NCBI GenBank assembly: GCA_029785235.1
Contig: JAFMAA010000004.1
Coordinates: 1 to 64,000 of the forward strand
Origin: Nitrososphaerota archaeon
GTDB taxonomy: Archaea; Thermoproteota; Nitrososphaeria; Nitrososphaerales; UBA183
Direction: 5' to 3'
Length of the DNA stretch: 64,000 nt
In this document: one piece after another, positions 8,372 to 16,544 of the stretch
How the letters are laid out: each line of letters begins with the position of its first letter
How positions within the stretch are numbered: position 1 is the stretch's first letter
The notes under the pieces: model-generated
The model's input: only the letters and a program-made list of their open reading frames with translations
Databases searched by the model: none
Told to the model about the DNA's origin: nothing
Program-made: the position numbers and the translations under genes

Positions 8372-8569
8372 ATGCTCACCCCCTTCAAGCTGGCGGCCTC
8401 GATAGCGGCCTCCACGCTCATCTGGGTCTATCTCTTCTTTTTCACGTCCGGGGTTCTGGGCCCCTATGGGCAGCCTGACGACCTATACCACTTCGCCATA
8501 GGGCTACTCTTGACCACGCTCGTGCTCGCCTTCTTGTTCTCTCAGGTTCCGGGAGGGACGAAAAAGTGA
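8372..8569 (+). CDS. Small two-TM protein
   Basis: 65 residues with two membrane helices separated by a short polar loop (GPYGQPDD). It begins one base after the previous stop and overlaps the next gene by GTGA. No family recognised. Confidence 0.6.
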   Translation: MLTPFKLAASIAASTLIWVYLFFFTSGVLGPYGQPDDLYHFAIGLLLTTLVLAFLFSQVPGGTKK

Positions 8570-9015
8570 GGCGCGGGTCGGCCCTGCTGGGGGTCTTCGT
8601 GGCGGCCGTCGTGGTTATCGCCATAATCGTGGCGGCCCTGCCGCTCCTCAGCGCCCCGGGCCAAAAGGAGTGCTCGGTGAAGGTCGTGGTGCAGGGGACA
8701 TATACCTCGGTCGGGATAGACTACTTTACAGGGGTGACCCTGAGCGCCTCGGAGGGAGGGTGCTCTTCCCTGCCGTCGTTCGCCTTCCCCAGCATGAACC
8801 TCTTCCCCGCCTCCGTTTCCGCGACCGTGACGGCCATGCAGGGCTCGACGCCCATCCATGTGGACACCATAGGGATAGACATACCCGCGCTGACCACGAG
8901 CTACGCCTTCACCCAGACGGCAGCTTTCACCCTCCCGCCGGGGACGTATACGTTCGTCTTCGACTCGGGGACGTTCGGGGCAAACAGGGCGCAGACCACG
9001 CTGACGGTGACCTGA
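8566..9015 (+). CDS. Secreted or type II membrane-anchored small protein
   Basis: 149 residues: a basic N-terminus, one membrane helix (about 7-27), and a beta-rich domain with two Cys. The last 60 residues (PPGTYTFVFDS) look like an immunoglobulin-like or jelly-roll strand pattern. No family recognised. Confidence 0.62.
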   Translation: MRRGSALLGVFVAAVVVIAIIVAALPLLSAPGQKECSVKVVVQGTYTSVGIDYFTGVTLSASEGGCSSLPSFAFPSMNLFPASVSATVTAMQGSTPIHVDTIGIDIPALTTSYAFTQTAAFTLPPGTYTFVFDSGTFGANRAQTTLTVT

Positions 9016-9043
9016 CCTGAAGGGCCCTCTCGTATTCCTCGCC

Positions 9044-9277
9044 ATGCTCGCCGCCGGGCTGTCAGTCCTGCTCGTCTTCTCGGGGCTGCTCGTGCTGTGG
9101 CAGATAGGCAGCCAGCCGTCCTCGACTTTCTGCCTGCCCTTCTGTGCCGGGGGCCAGTTGCCGCCATACATCTACGGCGACTTTGGCGTGACGTTCGTCC
9201 TTCTGGGGATGCTGTTCCTGTTCGGTTCGATGGCGCTCGCGGTCATGGGGCTGCGCATGCTCAGGGCGAAGCGATAG
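9044..9277 (+). CDS. Small two-TM protein with short Cys-containing loop
   Basis: 77 residues with two membrane helices and a loop containing FCLPFCAGG. The ATG at 9044 is used, but in-frame codons back to 9018 (LKGPLVFLA, beginning with CTG) continue the first helix and supply its positive charge. The true start may therefore be a non-standard CTG. No family recognised. Confidence 0.55.
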   Translation: MLAAGLSVLLVFSGLLVLWQIGSQPSSTFCLPFCAGGQLPPYIYGDFGVTFVLLGMLFLFGSMALAVMGLRMLRAKR

Positions 9278-9291
9278 GGAATAGTTTCACG
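9277..9291 (+). promoter_or_regulatory. 15-bp motif shared with 14532-14546 (inverted)
   Basis: gggaatagtttcacg occurs here on the plus strand and as its exact reverse complement at 14532-14546. A close relative is at 16355-16371. All three lie in short intergenic gaps ahead of gene groups, which suggests a regulator binding site. Confidence 0.6.
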
Positions 9292-9400
9292 GAACCTTAG
9301 CGAACATCCAAAAGAGTATATGAAAGAGCACTAACGTGGGCTTGACCGAGGGGGGAGGGGTGCGTAAAAGTATTAATGCGTATTTTGCGAGGGGGAGACG

Positions 9401-9718
9401 TTGAGAGAGCCCTCCGTGTGGCGGCTGGTTCTGCTGCTGGTCGCCGCGTTGTCTCTCGCCGGGCTTTCCCTCTGGCTGGACTTTTTGAACGTGACCGCGC
9501 GGGTAGGATTCCAGGAGTGGGGGAGGCTCATGTCATACGCCATGTTCCCTGAAATCGCGGCGACGCTCCTCGTGGGGGTCGTGACGGCTTACATCCTCGG
9601 GAAGAGGGCCGGCTATGCGCTCATGTCCGGCATCCTTCTCGCCCTCCCGATTGAAATCCTCGCGGAGATGCAATCGCCCTGGTTCAATCAGCTCATAAAC
9701 CGCCTCGCGGGGGCGTAG
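9401..9718 (+). CDS. Three-TM membrane protein
   Basis: 105 residues with three hydrophobic helices. The TTG start is supported by a strong gggggag ribosome-binding site seven bases upstream, one of the clearest in the element. It directly precedes the giant surface protein (stop and ATG adjacent), so it may help insert or anchor it. No family recognised. Confidence 0.62.
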   Translation: MREPSVWRLVLLLVAALSLAGLSLWLDFLNVTARVGFQEWGRLMSYAMFPEIAATLLVGVVTAYILGKRAGYALMSGILLALPIEILAEMQSPWFNQLINRLAGA

Positions 9719-12700
9719 ATGAACCCCTACGGAGGACGGCGAAAGACAGCCGCCTCTCTCATGTTGTTATTCCTCTTCTCTCTGAGCGCGGTCGCCGTCC
9801 TTTCGCTGTCCCCTGTAGCCCGTTCATACGGCCCGCCTGATTCCCAGTTCGACTGTTCCGCTACGTCACCCTTCGGGACTGGCTCCAGCGGCAACATCAC
9901 GATCTCGACAGCGACGACTCTCAGCGCCAACATGTCCTATGGGAACCTGACCGTGGACTCGGGCATCACGCTGAACACGGGAGGTTACTCGATAGACGTG
10001 TGCGGGACTCTACACGTCATAGGGGCGATAAGCTATACGGGATCGGCGGGCTCGCCCGGCAGCACGGGCTCGGCGGGGACTAACGGGGGGGCTGGAGACG
10101 GGGTTAGCTGCACCGCCTCCAGTTCGAGCGCGGGCGGGAACGCGGCCACGAACGCGGGAGGAGGCGGAGGAGCCTGTTCGACCGGCTCGTCCACGGACGC
10201 CACAGGGGGCGCGGGAGGCTCCCCGGGCGGGAACGGCGGCACGGGCCACACGGGGGCGAGCCCCGTCCTGGTCATAAAGGCATACATCATAGATAACGCC
10301 GGGAGCGTCACCCTCACAGGGGGCGCAGGGGGGCCGGGAGGCGCGGGCGGGGCCGGGGGTAACGGAGCGGCCGGGAGCGTGAGCGGGGGGCTCGTGGGCG
10401 GCGGAGGCGGGGGAGGCGGCGGCGACGGGGGCAAAGGGGGGAACGGCGGTAACGGGGGTTCCGGGACTCTGACGATAGACTACGGGCTAACGAGCGGGTC
10501 GGGGCTCGGAACCGTGACGGCCCCAGGGGGAGCGGCAGGCTCAGGGCAGTCTGGAGGGAGCGGGGGTTCCGGCGGCTCGGGCGTCTCGACGACCTCTGGG
10601 ATATGCACGTCCGTGTCCGGCGGGTCGGGCTCGGACGGCAGCGCGGGAGGCGGGGTGACGGGCTCCGGCTCAGATTGCACGGCCTCCAACGGCGCGGCAG
10701 GGGCGGCGGGAGCTTCAGGAACCAACGGTGCGGCAGGGGCGGCAGGCACGATTACAGAGACGCAGGTTTCCGTGACCCAGCCCATCCTCGTCGCCACCCC
10801 CACGGGCGGCAGCGCCTTCACCTACACCGTCAGCGGTTGCAGCGTCTTCCCAACGTCAGCCACCTCCGGTTCCACGGCGACCGACTTCACCGCCTCCCCC
10901 TCCTGCGCCCTCACCGTCACAATGCCCGCCGCCTCAGGGGATGAGCGCTACGTCTTCGCCTCCTCCGCATCGTCCACGACCGTGACCACATGCTCGACGG
11001 GCACCTGCACGGCGTTCTCTCCCACCGACTACTACCAGCTTCAGAACACGTTCAAGGCGTCCTATCAGGACGGCTCCCCCTCCTCCGGTGCCCCCGTGTG
11101 GTGCACCCAGGCTGGCACGGACACGTCCCTGGGCGACCTGACCACGTCAGGCGTCTCCGCATGGTGCGACTACGGCTCCGTCGCCTACGCCCAGGGCTTC
11201 GCGCCAGGGGGCTCCAGCACAGTTCAGTATTCTGCGATTTCGCCGACGTATGGGCTGGTGGGATACTGGCCTTTGCAGCAGGGGACAGGGACTTCGGCCT
11301 ACGATTTGAGCCACAACAACAATACGGGGACTTTGGAAAACTCATCTACGTGGTCTTCGACAGGGGGGCCGTTCACGGGAACTGGATATCTGAATTTCTC
11401 TACTAGCAAGAGCCAATATGTTTCCGTAGCCGACGCTTCATCGCTCCGCCCTTCGTCGATAACTTTCACAGCATGGGTCTATGCTAATTCTTTTGCCAAC
11501 TCATACAATTCGGTATTGAGCAAGGAGACGAATGGACACGGTTATACGCTACTAGTCAAAGCAAATGGAAAACTAGCGATATACCTGAGTGGAGGTCCAT
11601 CCTGTAATTACGATGGTTCAGGGACTTATACACTTTCGACGGGAGCGTGGTATTTCTTGGCTTTCACATATTCAAACGGAATTCTGGTCGGATATGTGAA
11701 CGGCGCCCAAGACCAAATTAATTCAGGATGCACTAACACTGCGCTAGACGGTGCAACGGGCTACCCGCTTATTTTGGGAGGTTCTGTAGCTTTCCCTCCA
11801 AGGTGGTGGGATGGTAGAATCGCTTATGCCAGCATCTATAACTACGCTCTCTCTGCTTCAGAAGTCGCCCAACTTTACGCCCAGACCCCACCCAATCTGG
11901 AGCATACAATCTCCTCCGGCGGCAACACCTACACCTTCACCTACTACCACCAATACCAGGAGAACCCCTACTACACCGCCGTCAGCGGCACCCCCTCCGG
12001 CGACGCCCTCAACTACTACTACTCCTCGCTCGGCCAGTCCCTCACCGACACCATGGGAACCTCCTCCGCGACCATCTGGGCCGACGTAAGCACCGTGACC
12101 GTGGGCGACCACTACGTCTCCTCGACGGAGAGATATTCCAGCAACGCCAATACCACCCTGAGCGCGGCAAACACCTCAGGCCCCGACGTCAGCATCTACC
12201 ACCAGTATGACCAGCCCGTGAAGCTCTCTTATGTGGACGGAGGCACGACCGCGATAGCCCTGACGTGCGAAAGATACGGCTCCAACGCCCCGCTCGCCCT
12301 TTCAACGTCGACGCAGAACGACTGGGCCGACTCCGGGGGGACTTGCTCCGTTCCGTCCACGACTCTCGTTTCGAGCGGCGCACGGATGAGCATGGGCCCG
12401 GCGTATTCATGGACGATAAGCAAGTCCGGCTCTGTCCCCCCGACTTTGGACGCCTACCTTCAATACTACTTCACGAACCCCGACTCCCTCCCCCTCACCC
12501 TCTTCAGCAATGGGACTCAGACGGGGCCAATCGACGGGGGCTATTACGCCGACGCCACGACCCAGCTTACCGCCGCCGGGCTGAGCACCAACCCCTACAC
12601 CGTGTCCTACCCTTCATGGCTCTATCAGGTGTCCCCGTCGGGCTTGCAGGTCTTAGCGAACTCCTCCCTATCTCCCGCGCCTTCTCTTAGCGCGTCCTCG

Positions 12701-13228
12701 CTGTCCTTCACCGCCTCCGGCCCCGTGAAGTGGACTCTGTATTCTCCCTCTTCGGCAGGGCTCACCGTGCAGACGGTCTTGGACAGCGGTATAGTCACGC
12801 CTTACTCCGGCCCCGACTCCTCCGGCTCAGGGTCGATATGGTCGGCATCAGGCGCGTCCCCGTGGACGGTCGACTTTGCATCCACAAGCAACCCCGGCGG
12901 AGGCGGGGGAGGCGGCTATGTCCCTCCCGTCACCACTACCGCGACCCTCCCACAATGCAGCGCCCAGAACTCGACGGATTGCGAGGTCACGAACTCCGCC
13001 CAGATAGGGCTGGGGGCCATACCCTCCTTCGAGTTCCTTGTCGTGATTCTGGGAGGCGGCTCCCTCTTCGCCGTCATGGTGGCCGGCCTGTATCTGAAGA
13101 GGGCGGGAGAGAGGGCGGAGGACGAGCTTACCTTCGCGAAGGAGAGGACGGCGGCCGCGCTGAACTTCTCCGGGGCGGAAAAGAACCGGAGCGGCCCCCT
13201 GTTCCGGAGGCGGAAGAGACGGGGCTGA
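9719..13228 (+). CDS. Giant surface protein with Gly-rich region and LamG-like domain
   Basis: A 1,169-residue protein, the largest in the element. An N-terminal signal/anchor helix (about 14-37) is followed by a Gly/Ser/Ala-rich low-complexity region (about 105-345). A concanavalin/LamG-type jelly roll follows at about 506-724, with typical GLVGYWPL, ITFTAWVY, WYFLAFTY and GYVNG strands. More beta-rich sequence and a C-terminal membrane helix (about 1100-1122) with a basic tail complete the chain. Such an architecture fits a receptor-binding spike or adhesin with the bulk outside the membrane. The LamG segment has clearly lower GC and different codon use than its flanks, suggesting a transferred domain. 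Confidence 0.75.
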   Translation: MNPYGGRRKTAASLMLLFLFSLSAVAVLSLSPVARSYGPPDSQFDCSATSPFGTGSSGNITISTATTLSANMSYGNLTVDSGITLNTGGYSIDVCGTLHVIGAISYTGSAGSPGSTGSAGTNGGAGDGVSCTASSSSAGGNAATNAGGGGGACSTGSSTDATGGAGGSPGGNGGTGHTGASPVLVIKAYIIDNAGSVTLTGGAGGPGGAGGAGGNGAAGSVSGGLVGGGGGGGGGDGGKGGNGGNGGSGTLTIDYGLTSGSGLGTVTAPGGAAGSGQSGGSGGSGGSGVSTTSGICTSVSGGSGSDGSAGGGVTGSGSDCTASNGAAGAAGASGTNGAAGAAGTITETQVSVTQPILVATPTGGSAFTYTVSGCSVFPTSATSGSTATDFTASPSCALTVTMPAASGDERYVFASSASSTTVTTCSTGTCTAFSPTDYYQLQNTFKASYQDGSPSSGAPVWCTQAGTDTSLGDLTTSGVSAWCDYGSVAYAQGFAPGGSSTVQYSAISPTYGLVGYWPLQQGTGTSAYDLSHNNNTGTLENSSTWSSTGGPFTGTGYLNFSTSKSQYVSVADASSLRPSSITFTAWVYANSFANSYNSVLSKETNGHGYTLLVKANGKLAIYLSGGPSCNYDGSGTYTLSTGAWYFLAFTYSNGILVGYVNGAQDQINSGCTNTALDGATGYPLILGGSVAFPPRWWDGRIAYASIYNYALSASEVAQLYAQTPPNLEHTISSGGNTYTFTYYHQYQENPYYTAVSGTPSGDALNYYYSSLGQSLTDTMGTSSATIWADVSTVTVGDHYVSSTERYSSNANTTLSAANTSGPDVSIYHQYDQPVKLSYVDGGTTAIALTCERYGSNAPLALSTSTQNDWADSGGTCSVPSTTLVSSGARMSMGPAYSWTISKSGSVPPTLDAYLQYYFTNPDSLPLTLFSNGTQTGPIDGGYYADATTQLTAAGLSTNPYTVSYPSWLYQVSPSGLQVLANSSLSPAPSLSASSLSFTASGPVKWTLYSPSSAGLTVQTVLDSGIVTPYSGPDSSGSGSIWSASGASPWTVDFASTSNPGGGGGGGYVPPVTTTATLPQCSAQNSTDCEVTNSAQIGLGAIPSFEFLVVILGGGSLFAVMVAGLYLKRAGERAEDELTFAKERTAAALNFSGAEKNRSGPLFRRRKRRG

Positions 13229-13575
13229 GGGGCGCCCTGCTGAGGGGGCTGCTGTCGCTCGTCCTGATGGCGGCGCTCATCTCCCTGTTCCTGCGCCCGA
13301 GGGTCGCGCTGAGCCCCCTGTCCGACCTGGCTTTCATCCTGACCGTGGAGGCTGTCGCGGTCGGGCTCTCCCTCTGGCTCGCCCACGGGGGCCCGGCGCA
13401 GGCGCTCATACGGACGCTCATACTCTCCGCACTTTTCGCGGGCGTGATAGTGTTCGTCCTCGGGACTCCCACGGGGCTGTCTTTCGACGCGACCTTCCTC
13501 CTCATAGCGTCGGTGGAGGCGACTGGGAGCGTCCTCGCGTGGGGGCTCGGGCGTCAGCAAACGGTAAAGAAGTAG
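13225..13575 (+). CDS. Four-TM membrane protein with uncertain start
   Basis: About 116 residues with four hydrophobic helices and a short basic C-terminus. The frame enters from inside the previous gene. The first ATG is at 13267, but the codons from CTG at 13225 (LRGALLRGLLSLVL) form the charged lead and first half of helix one. The CTG overlaps the previous stop as CTGA, just as other genes here overlap by ATGA or GTGA. No family recognised. Confidence 0.55.
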   Translation: MRGALLRGLLSLVLMAALISLFLRPRVALSPLSDLAFILTVEAVAVGLSLWLAHGGPAQALIRTLILSALFAGVIVFVLGTPTGLSFDATFLLIASVEATGSVLAWGLGRQQTVKK

Positions 13576-13579
13576 GGTC

Positions 13580-14101
13580 TCAGTAGCCGAGCGCTTCCCA
13601 GGTGACGACCGTCTCAGGAGTGACTATGCTCATGGACGATTGGGGGACGACGCTGGCGGAGCCGCCCATGATGGAAGGATATGCAGTCTGGTAATACTGT
13701 ATGATGTATTGCGGATAGGCGGTGCAAGCGGAATAGCCGGGGTAGCAAGCCGAGTAGACCATGGCCGGGGTCACGGGGTAGGAAGCTGTCGTCGTGGAAG
13801 TCGATGTCACGGGGCCGGAGCATCCCCCTGAGTGTTCGCTAAGAAGTATGGTGTCCGTCTCGACAAAGAAAGGCGCGGAAAACGCGGGCTCGGAGACAGG
13901 CTGAGGGCTGTAGCTCCGAGAGAGGACGCTCTGGGTCTCACAGGCTCCCCCTGAAGTCGTGCTATGAGTCCCCTGTCCGGCTATGTCGTGGTATGACTGG
14001 AGGCCAAAGTGGGAGACGGCAGGCGCGGCCATGACGACGAGGACGATTAAGACGACAGACAGCGCGACGAGAAGGACAGGCCCCCCCTCTTTGGTTTCCA
14101 T
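13580..14101 (-). CDS. Secreted, membrane-anchored protein
   Basis: 173 residues with one N-terminal membrane helix (about 9-30) and a Ser/Thr/Tyr/Pro-rich ectodomain with five or so Cys. A TATA-like taatatct lies about 25-30 bases upstream. It converges on the plus-strand structural operon with only four bases between the stops. No family recognised. Confidence 0.65.
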   Translation of the reverse strand: METKEGGPVLLVALSVVLIVLVVMAAPAVSHFGLQSYHDIAGQGTHSTTSGGACETQSVLSRSYSPQPVSEPAFSAPFFVETDTILLSEHSGGCSGPVTSTSTTTASYPVTPAMVYSACYPGYSACTAYPQYIIQYYQTAYPSIMGGSASVVPQSSMSIVTPETVVTWEALGY

Positions 14102-14136
14102 CTGCGAGTTGTGAAGGGGCTTTAGATATTAAGCGT

Positions 14137-14292
14137 TTAATGCGCTCGTTTCTTATTCTCCTTGATGCTCGCTAAACCCTTGACCTCGGTTCTAGCGTCT
14201 TTGGGAGTTTCCTTTTCATCATCCGCAGCATGGCGTTTGGCCCACATGAAACGGCGCATGTATTCGCGGCGGTCGCGGTGGTGGTCGGTCAT
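14137..14292 (-). CDS. Small basic protein
   Basis: 51 residues, rich in His, Arg and Lys at the N-terminus (MTDHHRDRREYMRRF) and Lys/Glu at the C-terminus. The ATG overlaps the stop of the upstream gene as TAATG, which supports it as a real coupled gene. Possibly nucleic-acid-binding; no family recognised. Confidence 0.55.
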   Translation of the reverse strand: MTDHHRDRREYMRRFMWAKRHAADDEKETPKDARTEVKGLASIKENKKRAH

Positions 14293-14507
14293 TATAGTCC
14301 TCCCATCGCTTGATACAACGCGTCAAGTTGAGGCACTGCCCAGGTAGGTAATTTCTGTCTCAAGTCCTCGTATTGATGCTTCGTCTCCATCATCCTATTG
14401 TATTGTGCCACGGCTTCAGGAGGCGCGTTCAAAAGCGTCTTTATGAAGCGTGGATTCGTTTCTCTTCCAGCCATCTTTGCGCTCATGCCATCCGTCATGT
14501 TAGCCAC
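14292..14507 (-). CDS. Small helical protein
   Basis: 71 residues, helical, without recognised motifs. A gggtgg ribosome-binding site precedes the ATG. The start codon lies inside one copy of an 11-bp direct repeat (gtggctaacat, on the minus strand) whose second copy is 17 bases upstream. Confidence 0.55.
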   Translation of the reverse strand: MANMTDGMSAKMAGRETNPRFIKTLLNAPPEAVAQYNRMMETKHQYEDLRQKLPTWAVPQLDALYQAMGGL

Positions 14508-14527
14508 CCTTATTAATGTTAGCCACA

Positions 14528-14544
14528 GTAGCGTGAAACTATTC
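14528..14544 (-). promoter_or_regulatory. Copy 2 of the GAATA-TTTCACGCTAC motif
   Basis: On the minus strand this reads gaatagtttcacgctac, one mismatch from 16355-16371. It sits between the divergent genes at 14507 and 14591. A TATA-like gttaaataca at about 14560-14570 lies roughly 22-30 bases before the ATG at 14591. Confidence 0.6.
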
Positions 14545-14590
14545 CCCGCAGGGGTTAGTCGTTAAATACAATCAGTATCATACTGCTACC

Positions 14591-14761
14591 ATGGAACGTC
14601 TCGTCCTGCTGAAATGTCTCTACTGTGAAGCGTATCTGGAGATGACGCTGGACGAAGAGCGGGACGCCCTGCTCTACCTGCCGTTCCTACTCCTCGCCGC
14701 TTGGAGCATCAGGGGGATAGAGTCTCATGGGCGCCACATCGGCGAAGTCCTCAACGAGTAG
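14591..14761 (+). CDS. Small protein with CxxC motif and membrane-like segment
   Basis: 56 residues: CLYC near the N-terminus, then an acidic helix and a hydrophobic stretch (LYLPFLLLAAW). A near-leaderless promoter lies just upstream. No family recognised. Confidence 0.5.
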   Translation: MERLVLLKCLYCEAYLEMTLDEERDALLYLPFLLLAAWSIRGIESHGRHIGEVLNE

Positions 14762-14764
14762 GCC

Positions 14765-14977
14765 ATGTTAGGGCTCAGAAGGGGTGGGTTCTTCAGCCGC
14801 AAAACCCTGTCCCAGATGCTCGGCTATGGGGCGGTCGGGCTGGTCGAGTGGGGCCTGGGCTATCTCATCTTCTCGCATCTGTCGTTCATGCAGGGGTATC
14901 TCGCCTTCGGCGTTCAAAGTCTGGTCGTGGGTCTGGTCGCATTTTACCTACGGAAGGTTTGGGTTTTTCGTGCCTGA
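14765..14977 (+). CDS. GtrA-like small membrane protein
   Basis: 70 residues with two membrane helices. The C-terminal pattern (VAFYLRKVWVF) resembles the last helix of GtrA-family proteins, which help transfer lipid-linked sugars across membranes. It is about half the usual length, so either a minimal version or a fragment. Function inferred only from this resemblance. Confidence 0.45.
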   Translation: MLGLRRGGFFSRKTLSQMLGYGAVGLVEWGLGYLIFSHLSFMQGYLAFGVQSLVVGLVAFYLRKVWVFRA

Positions 14978-15170
14978 CCCGAAGACCGACGAAATCCTAA
15001 AGCGAATCTGCGTCAACAAGGAGAAATGGATGGCGAAGCCGTGTTTGCACACAGAAGCATGGCACCGCGCAATCTTGCCCGGCAACGTGAAGGTCGAATA
15101 CCTGAGAGCCATACCGCCGGGGGAAAGCAGACATCCTAATTGTGGATGCAGAGGCTTCAGGGCTTCTTAG
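14970..15170 (+). CDS. Small Cys-containing protein
   Basis: 66 residues, starting at GTG inside the end of the previous gene. It contains RICVN, KPCLH and a C-terminal NCGCRG, possibly a metal site. No family recognised. Confidence 0.45.
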   Translation: MPDPKTDEILKRICVNKEKWMAKPCLHTEAWHRAILPGNVKVEYLRAIPPGESRHPNCGCRGFRAS

Positions 15171-15191
15171 GCTTCTTGGGGCTGTGCTTTG

Positions 15192-15905
15192 CTACTGCTC
15201 AGGGTATTCATGGTAAGTCTGTCCATCTAGGAGTTCACAACCCCAGATATTATGGCAAACACATTTCTTTGACCCTCCATTCTGCTTGTGGAAATAGGGG
15301 ATTCCGAGTCTCTTGCATTCGTCCCTAGTTTCGCGGAACCATTCAGACTTTGCCGGTCTCGGTTTGTGATAGTCTGATTCGCCCCCTGTTATGACCCAAT
15401 CAATGCCCCGAAGGTCCACGGGGAAGAGGGAAGCGAGAAGAGGTTCCGCGCTGATGAATCTGACCGAGGCTTTGACTTGCCTTAGGATATTTATGCGCCC
15501 GATGAGCTGATGAGATTCTACGCTTGTGCCAACCCAGACATTTCTAGGAAAGCCATCTGGGAAATATCGTTGCTGGAAGTTGAGCATTCTCTGAGGGCGT
15601 TTCGTCAAGTCCTGGAACGTGTGTTGTGGATTCTCGGCCATCGTTTTGAAGACCTGTAAGATGAATGAGTCGGGAACCTCACGGTGGAAGAGGTCGGACA
15701 TGGAAGGCACGAAGACCATGCTCGGCTCCTTTAGCCCGTAAGGTTCCTTCAATTTGTGAGGCTTTAGAATGACCTTCGAGAAATCCCTGCCGAAGTTCTC
15801 GGTTATCCTCTTGGCATAGCAGTTGTCGCACCCCGGACTGATTTGAGTGCATCCAGAAATCGGGTTCCAGCTTCGTTCTGTCCATGAAATGGCCGATTTA
15901 TTCAT
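15192..15905 (-). CDS. Phage Gp37/Gp68-type (DUF5131) protein
   Basis: About 237 residues. The hallmark N-terminus is present: WTERSWNPISGC followed by SPGCDNCYAKR, with the three Cys typical of this family. So are later conserved blocks (PSMSDLFH, LTKRPQRM, VWVGTSVE, ISAEPLL, WVITGGES). Members occur in phages and mobile elements and their reaction is not settled, though the Cys cluster suggests an iron-sulfur enzyme. The ATG at 15905 is preferred since homologues start close to ISWTE; the frame extends 7 codons further. Confidence 0.8.
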   Translation of the reverse strand: MNKSAISWTERSWNPISGCTQISPGCDNCYAKRITENFGRDFSKVILKPHKLKEPYGLKEPSMVFVPSMSDLFHREVPDSFILQVFKTMAENPQHTFQDLTKRPQRMLNFQQRYFPDGFPRNVWVGTSVESHQLIGRINILRQVKASVRFISAEPLLASLFPVDLRGIDWVITGGESDYHKPRPAKSEWFRETRDECKRLGIPYFHKQNGGSKKCVCHNIWGCELLDGQTYHEYPEQ

Positions 15906-16119
15906 GCTCAAACAACCAGAGTTCAATCTTATCTAACATCTTGTGGGCTTTTCTAATTCCGGCGGCGCAGTTCCCAAAATTGCTCGAATTGCGGGGATAG
16001 ATGTGATTCGCGTCCAAAACGATGTGAGCCCCCATTGGTTCCCCACACCATAGACAAGGAACAGGGAATATTTCACTAACATCCTCCTGAGTTTCATCCA
16101 AGGTTGTGCTACGGTTCAA
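15898..16119 (-). CDS. HNH-like small protein
   Basis: 73 residues with CLWCG and then a DANHIYPRNSSNFGNC segment, reminiscent of small HNH nucleases, in which Cys pairs flank an HI-N core. It overlaps the DUF5131 gene and is probably cotranscribed. The HNH reading is tentative because the second metal-binding Cys pair is incomplete. Confidence 0.5.
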   Translation of the reverse strand: MNRSTTLDETQEDVSEIFPVPCLWCGEPMGAHIVLDANHIYPRNSSNFGNCAAGIRKAHKMLDKIELWLFEHE

Positions 16120-16230
16120 GAACCTTCGCCAACATGGTCTATCTGAATCGGTATTTATGCACCCACTCCCCTTCCCCTATTTCCGGTGCAGAGCAGTCTT
16201 AAATATCGAACCTAGTAAGAATCGACAACC

Positions 16231-16356
16231 ATGCAGACCCAAGAAGAGATTCGACCCTGTCCCCTGTGCAAATCCTATTCGGAATGGCCCCCGCAGAGCC
16301 CAGAGGACGAAGTGCGGTATCTCAAGCATCTGATGGGACACGGATTGTCGGTCTGA
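16231..16356 (+). CDS. Single C2H2-like zinc finger miniprotein
   Basis: 41 residues with CPLCKSY followed 20 residues later by HLMGH, a C2H2-type finger. A TATA-like ttaaatatc lies about 30 bases upstream. Small zinc fingers like this are common in archaeal viruses and often regulate transcription. Confidence 0.6.
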   Translation: MQTQEEIRPCPLCKSYSEWPPQSPEDEVRYLKHLMGHGLSV

Positions 16357-16395
16357 ATACTTTCACGCTACCCCACATAACGGTTATATACGAAC
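16355..16395 (+). promoter_or_regulatory. Motif copy 3 plus TATA promoter of the regulatory operon
   Basis: gaatactttcacgctac (16355-16371) precedes TTATATACGAAC (16384-16395). The latter 12 bases recur at 5007-5018 ahead of the structural operon. The ATG of the RHH gene is about 30 bases after the TATA box. The motif sits just upstream, where a repressor or activator could act. Confidence 0.65.
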
Positions 16396-16418
16396 TATAA
16401 CGCTACTCTGGATTGAAA

Positions 16419-16544
16419 ATGTCTGACACGCTGACAACGATTCAGATAACCACCACCACGCGGGAACGGATGAAGAACGCGGCCCGCAAGGACGAGACCT
16501 ACGACCAATTCATCAACAGACTGCTCGACAATTCCAAGGCATGA
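16419..16544 (+). CDS. Ribbon-helix-helix regulator
   Basis: 41 residues: a beta strand (TTIQIT) followed by two helices (TRERMKNAA and TYDQFINRLL), the classic CopG/RHH layout. Such dimers bind operator DNA. It is the first gene of the long overlapping operon and lies right behind the repeated motif, so it is a good candidate to autoregulate and to control the arms sharing that motif. Confidence 0.75.
   Translation: MSDTLTTIQITTTTRERMKNAARKDETYDQFINRLLDNSKA

Noticed and set aside
10033..10434. Long minus-strand Pro-rich open frame
   Set aside because: It is the antisense of the Gly-rich tract; GGC/GGG codons read as Pro on the other strand. No start site or conserved motif.
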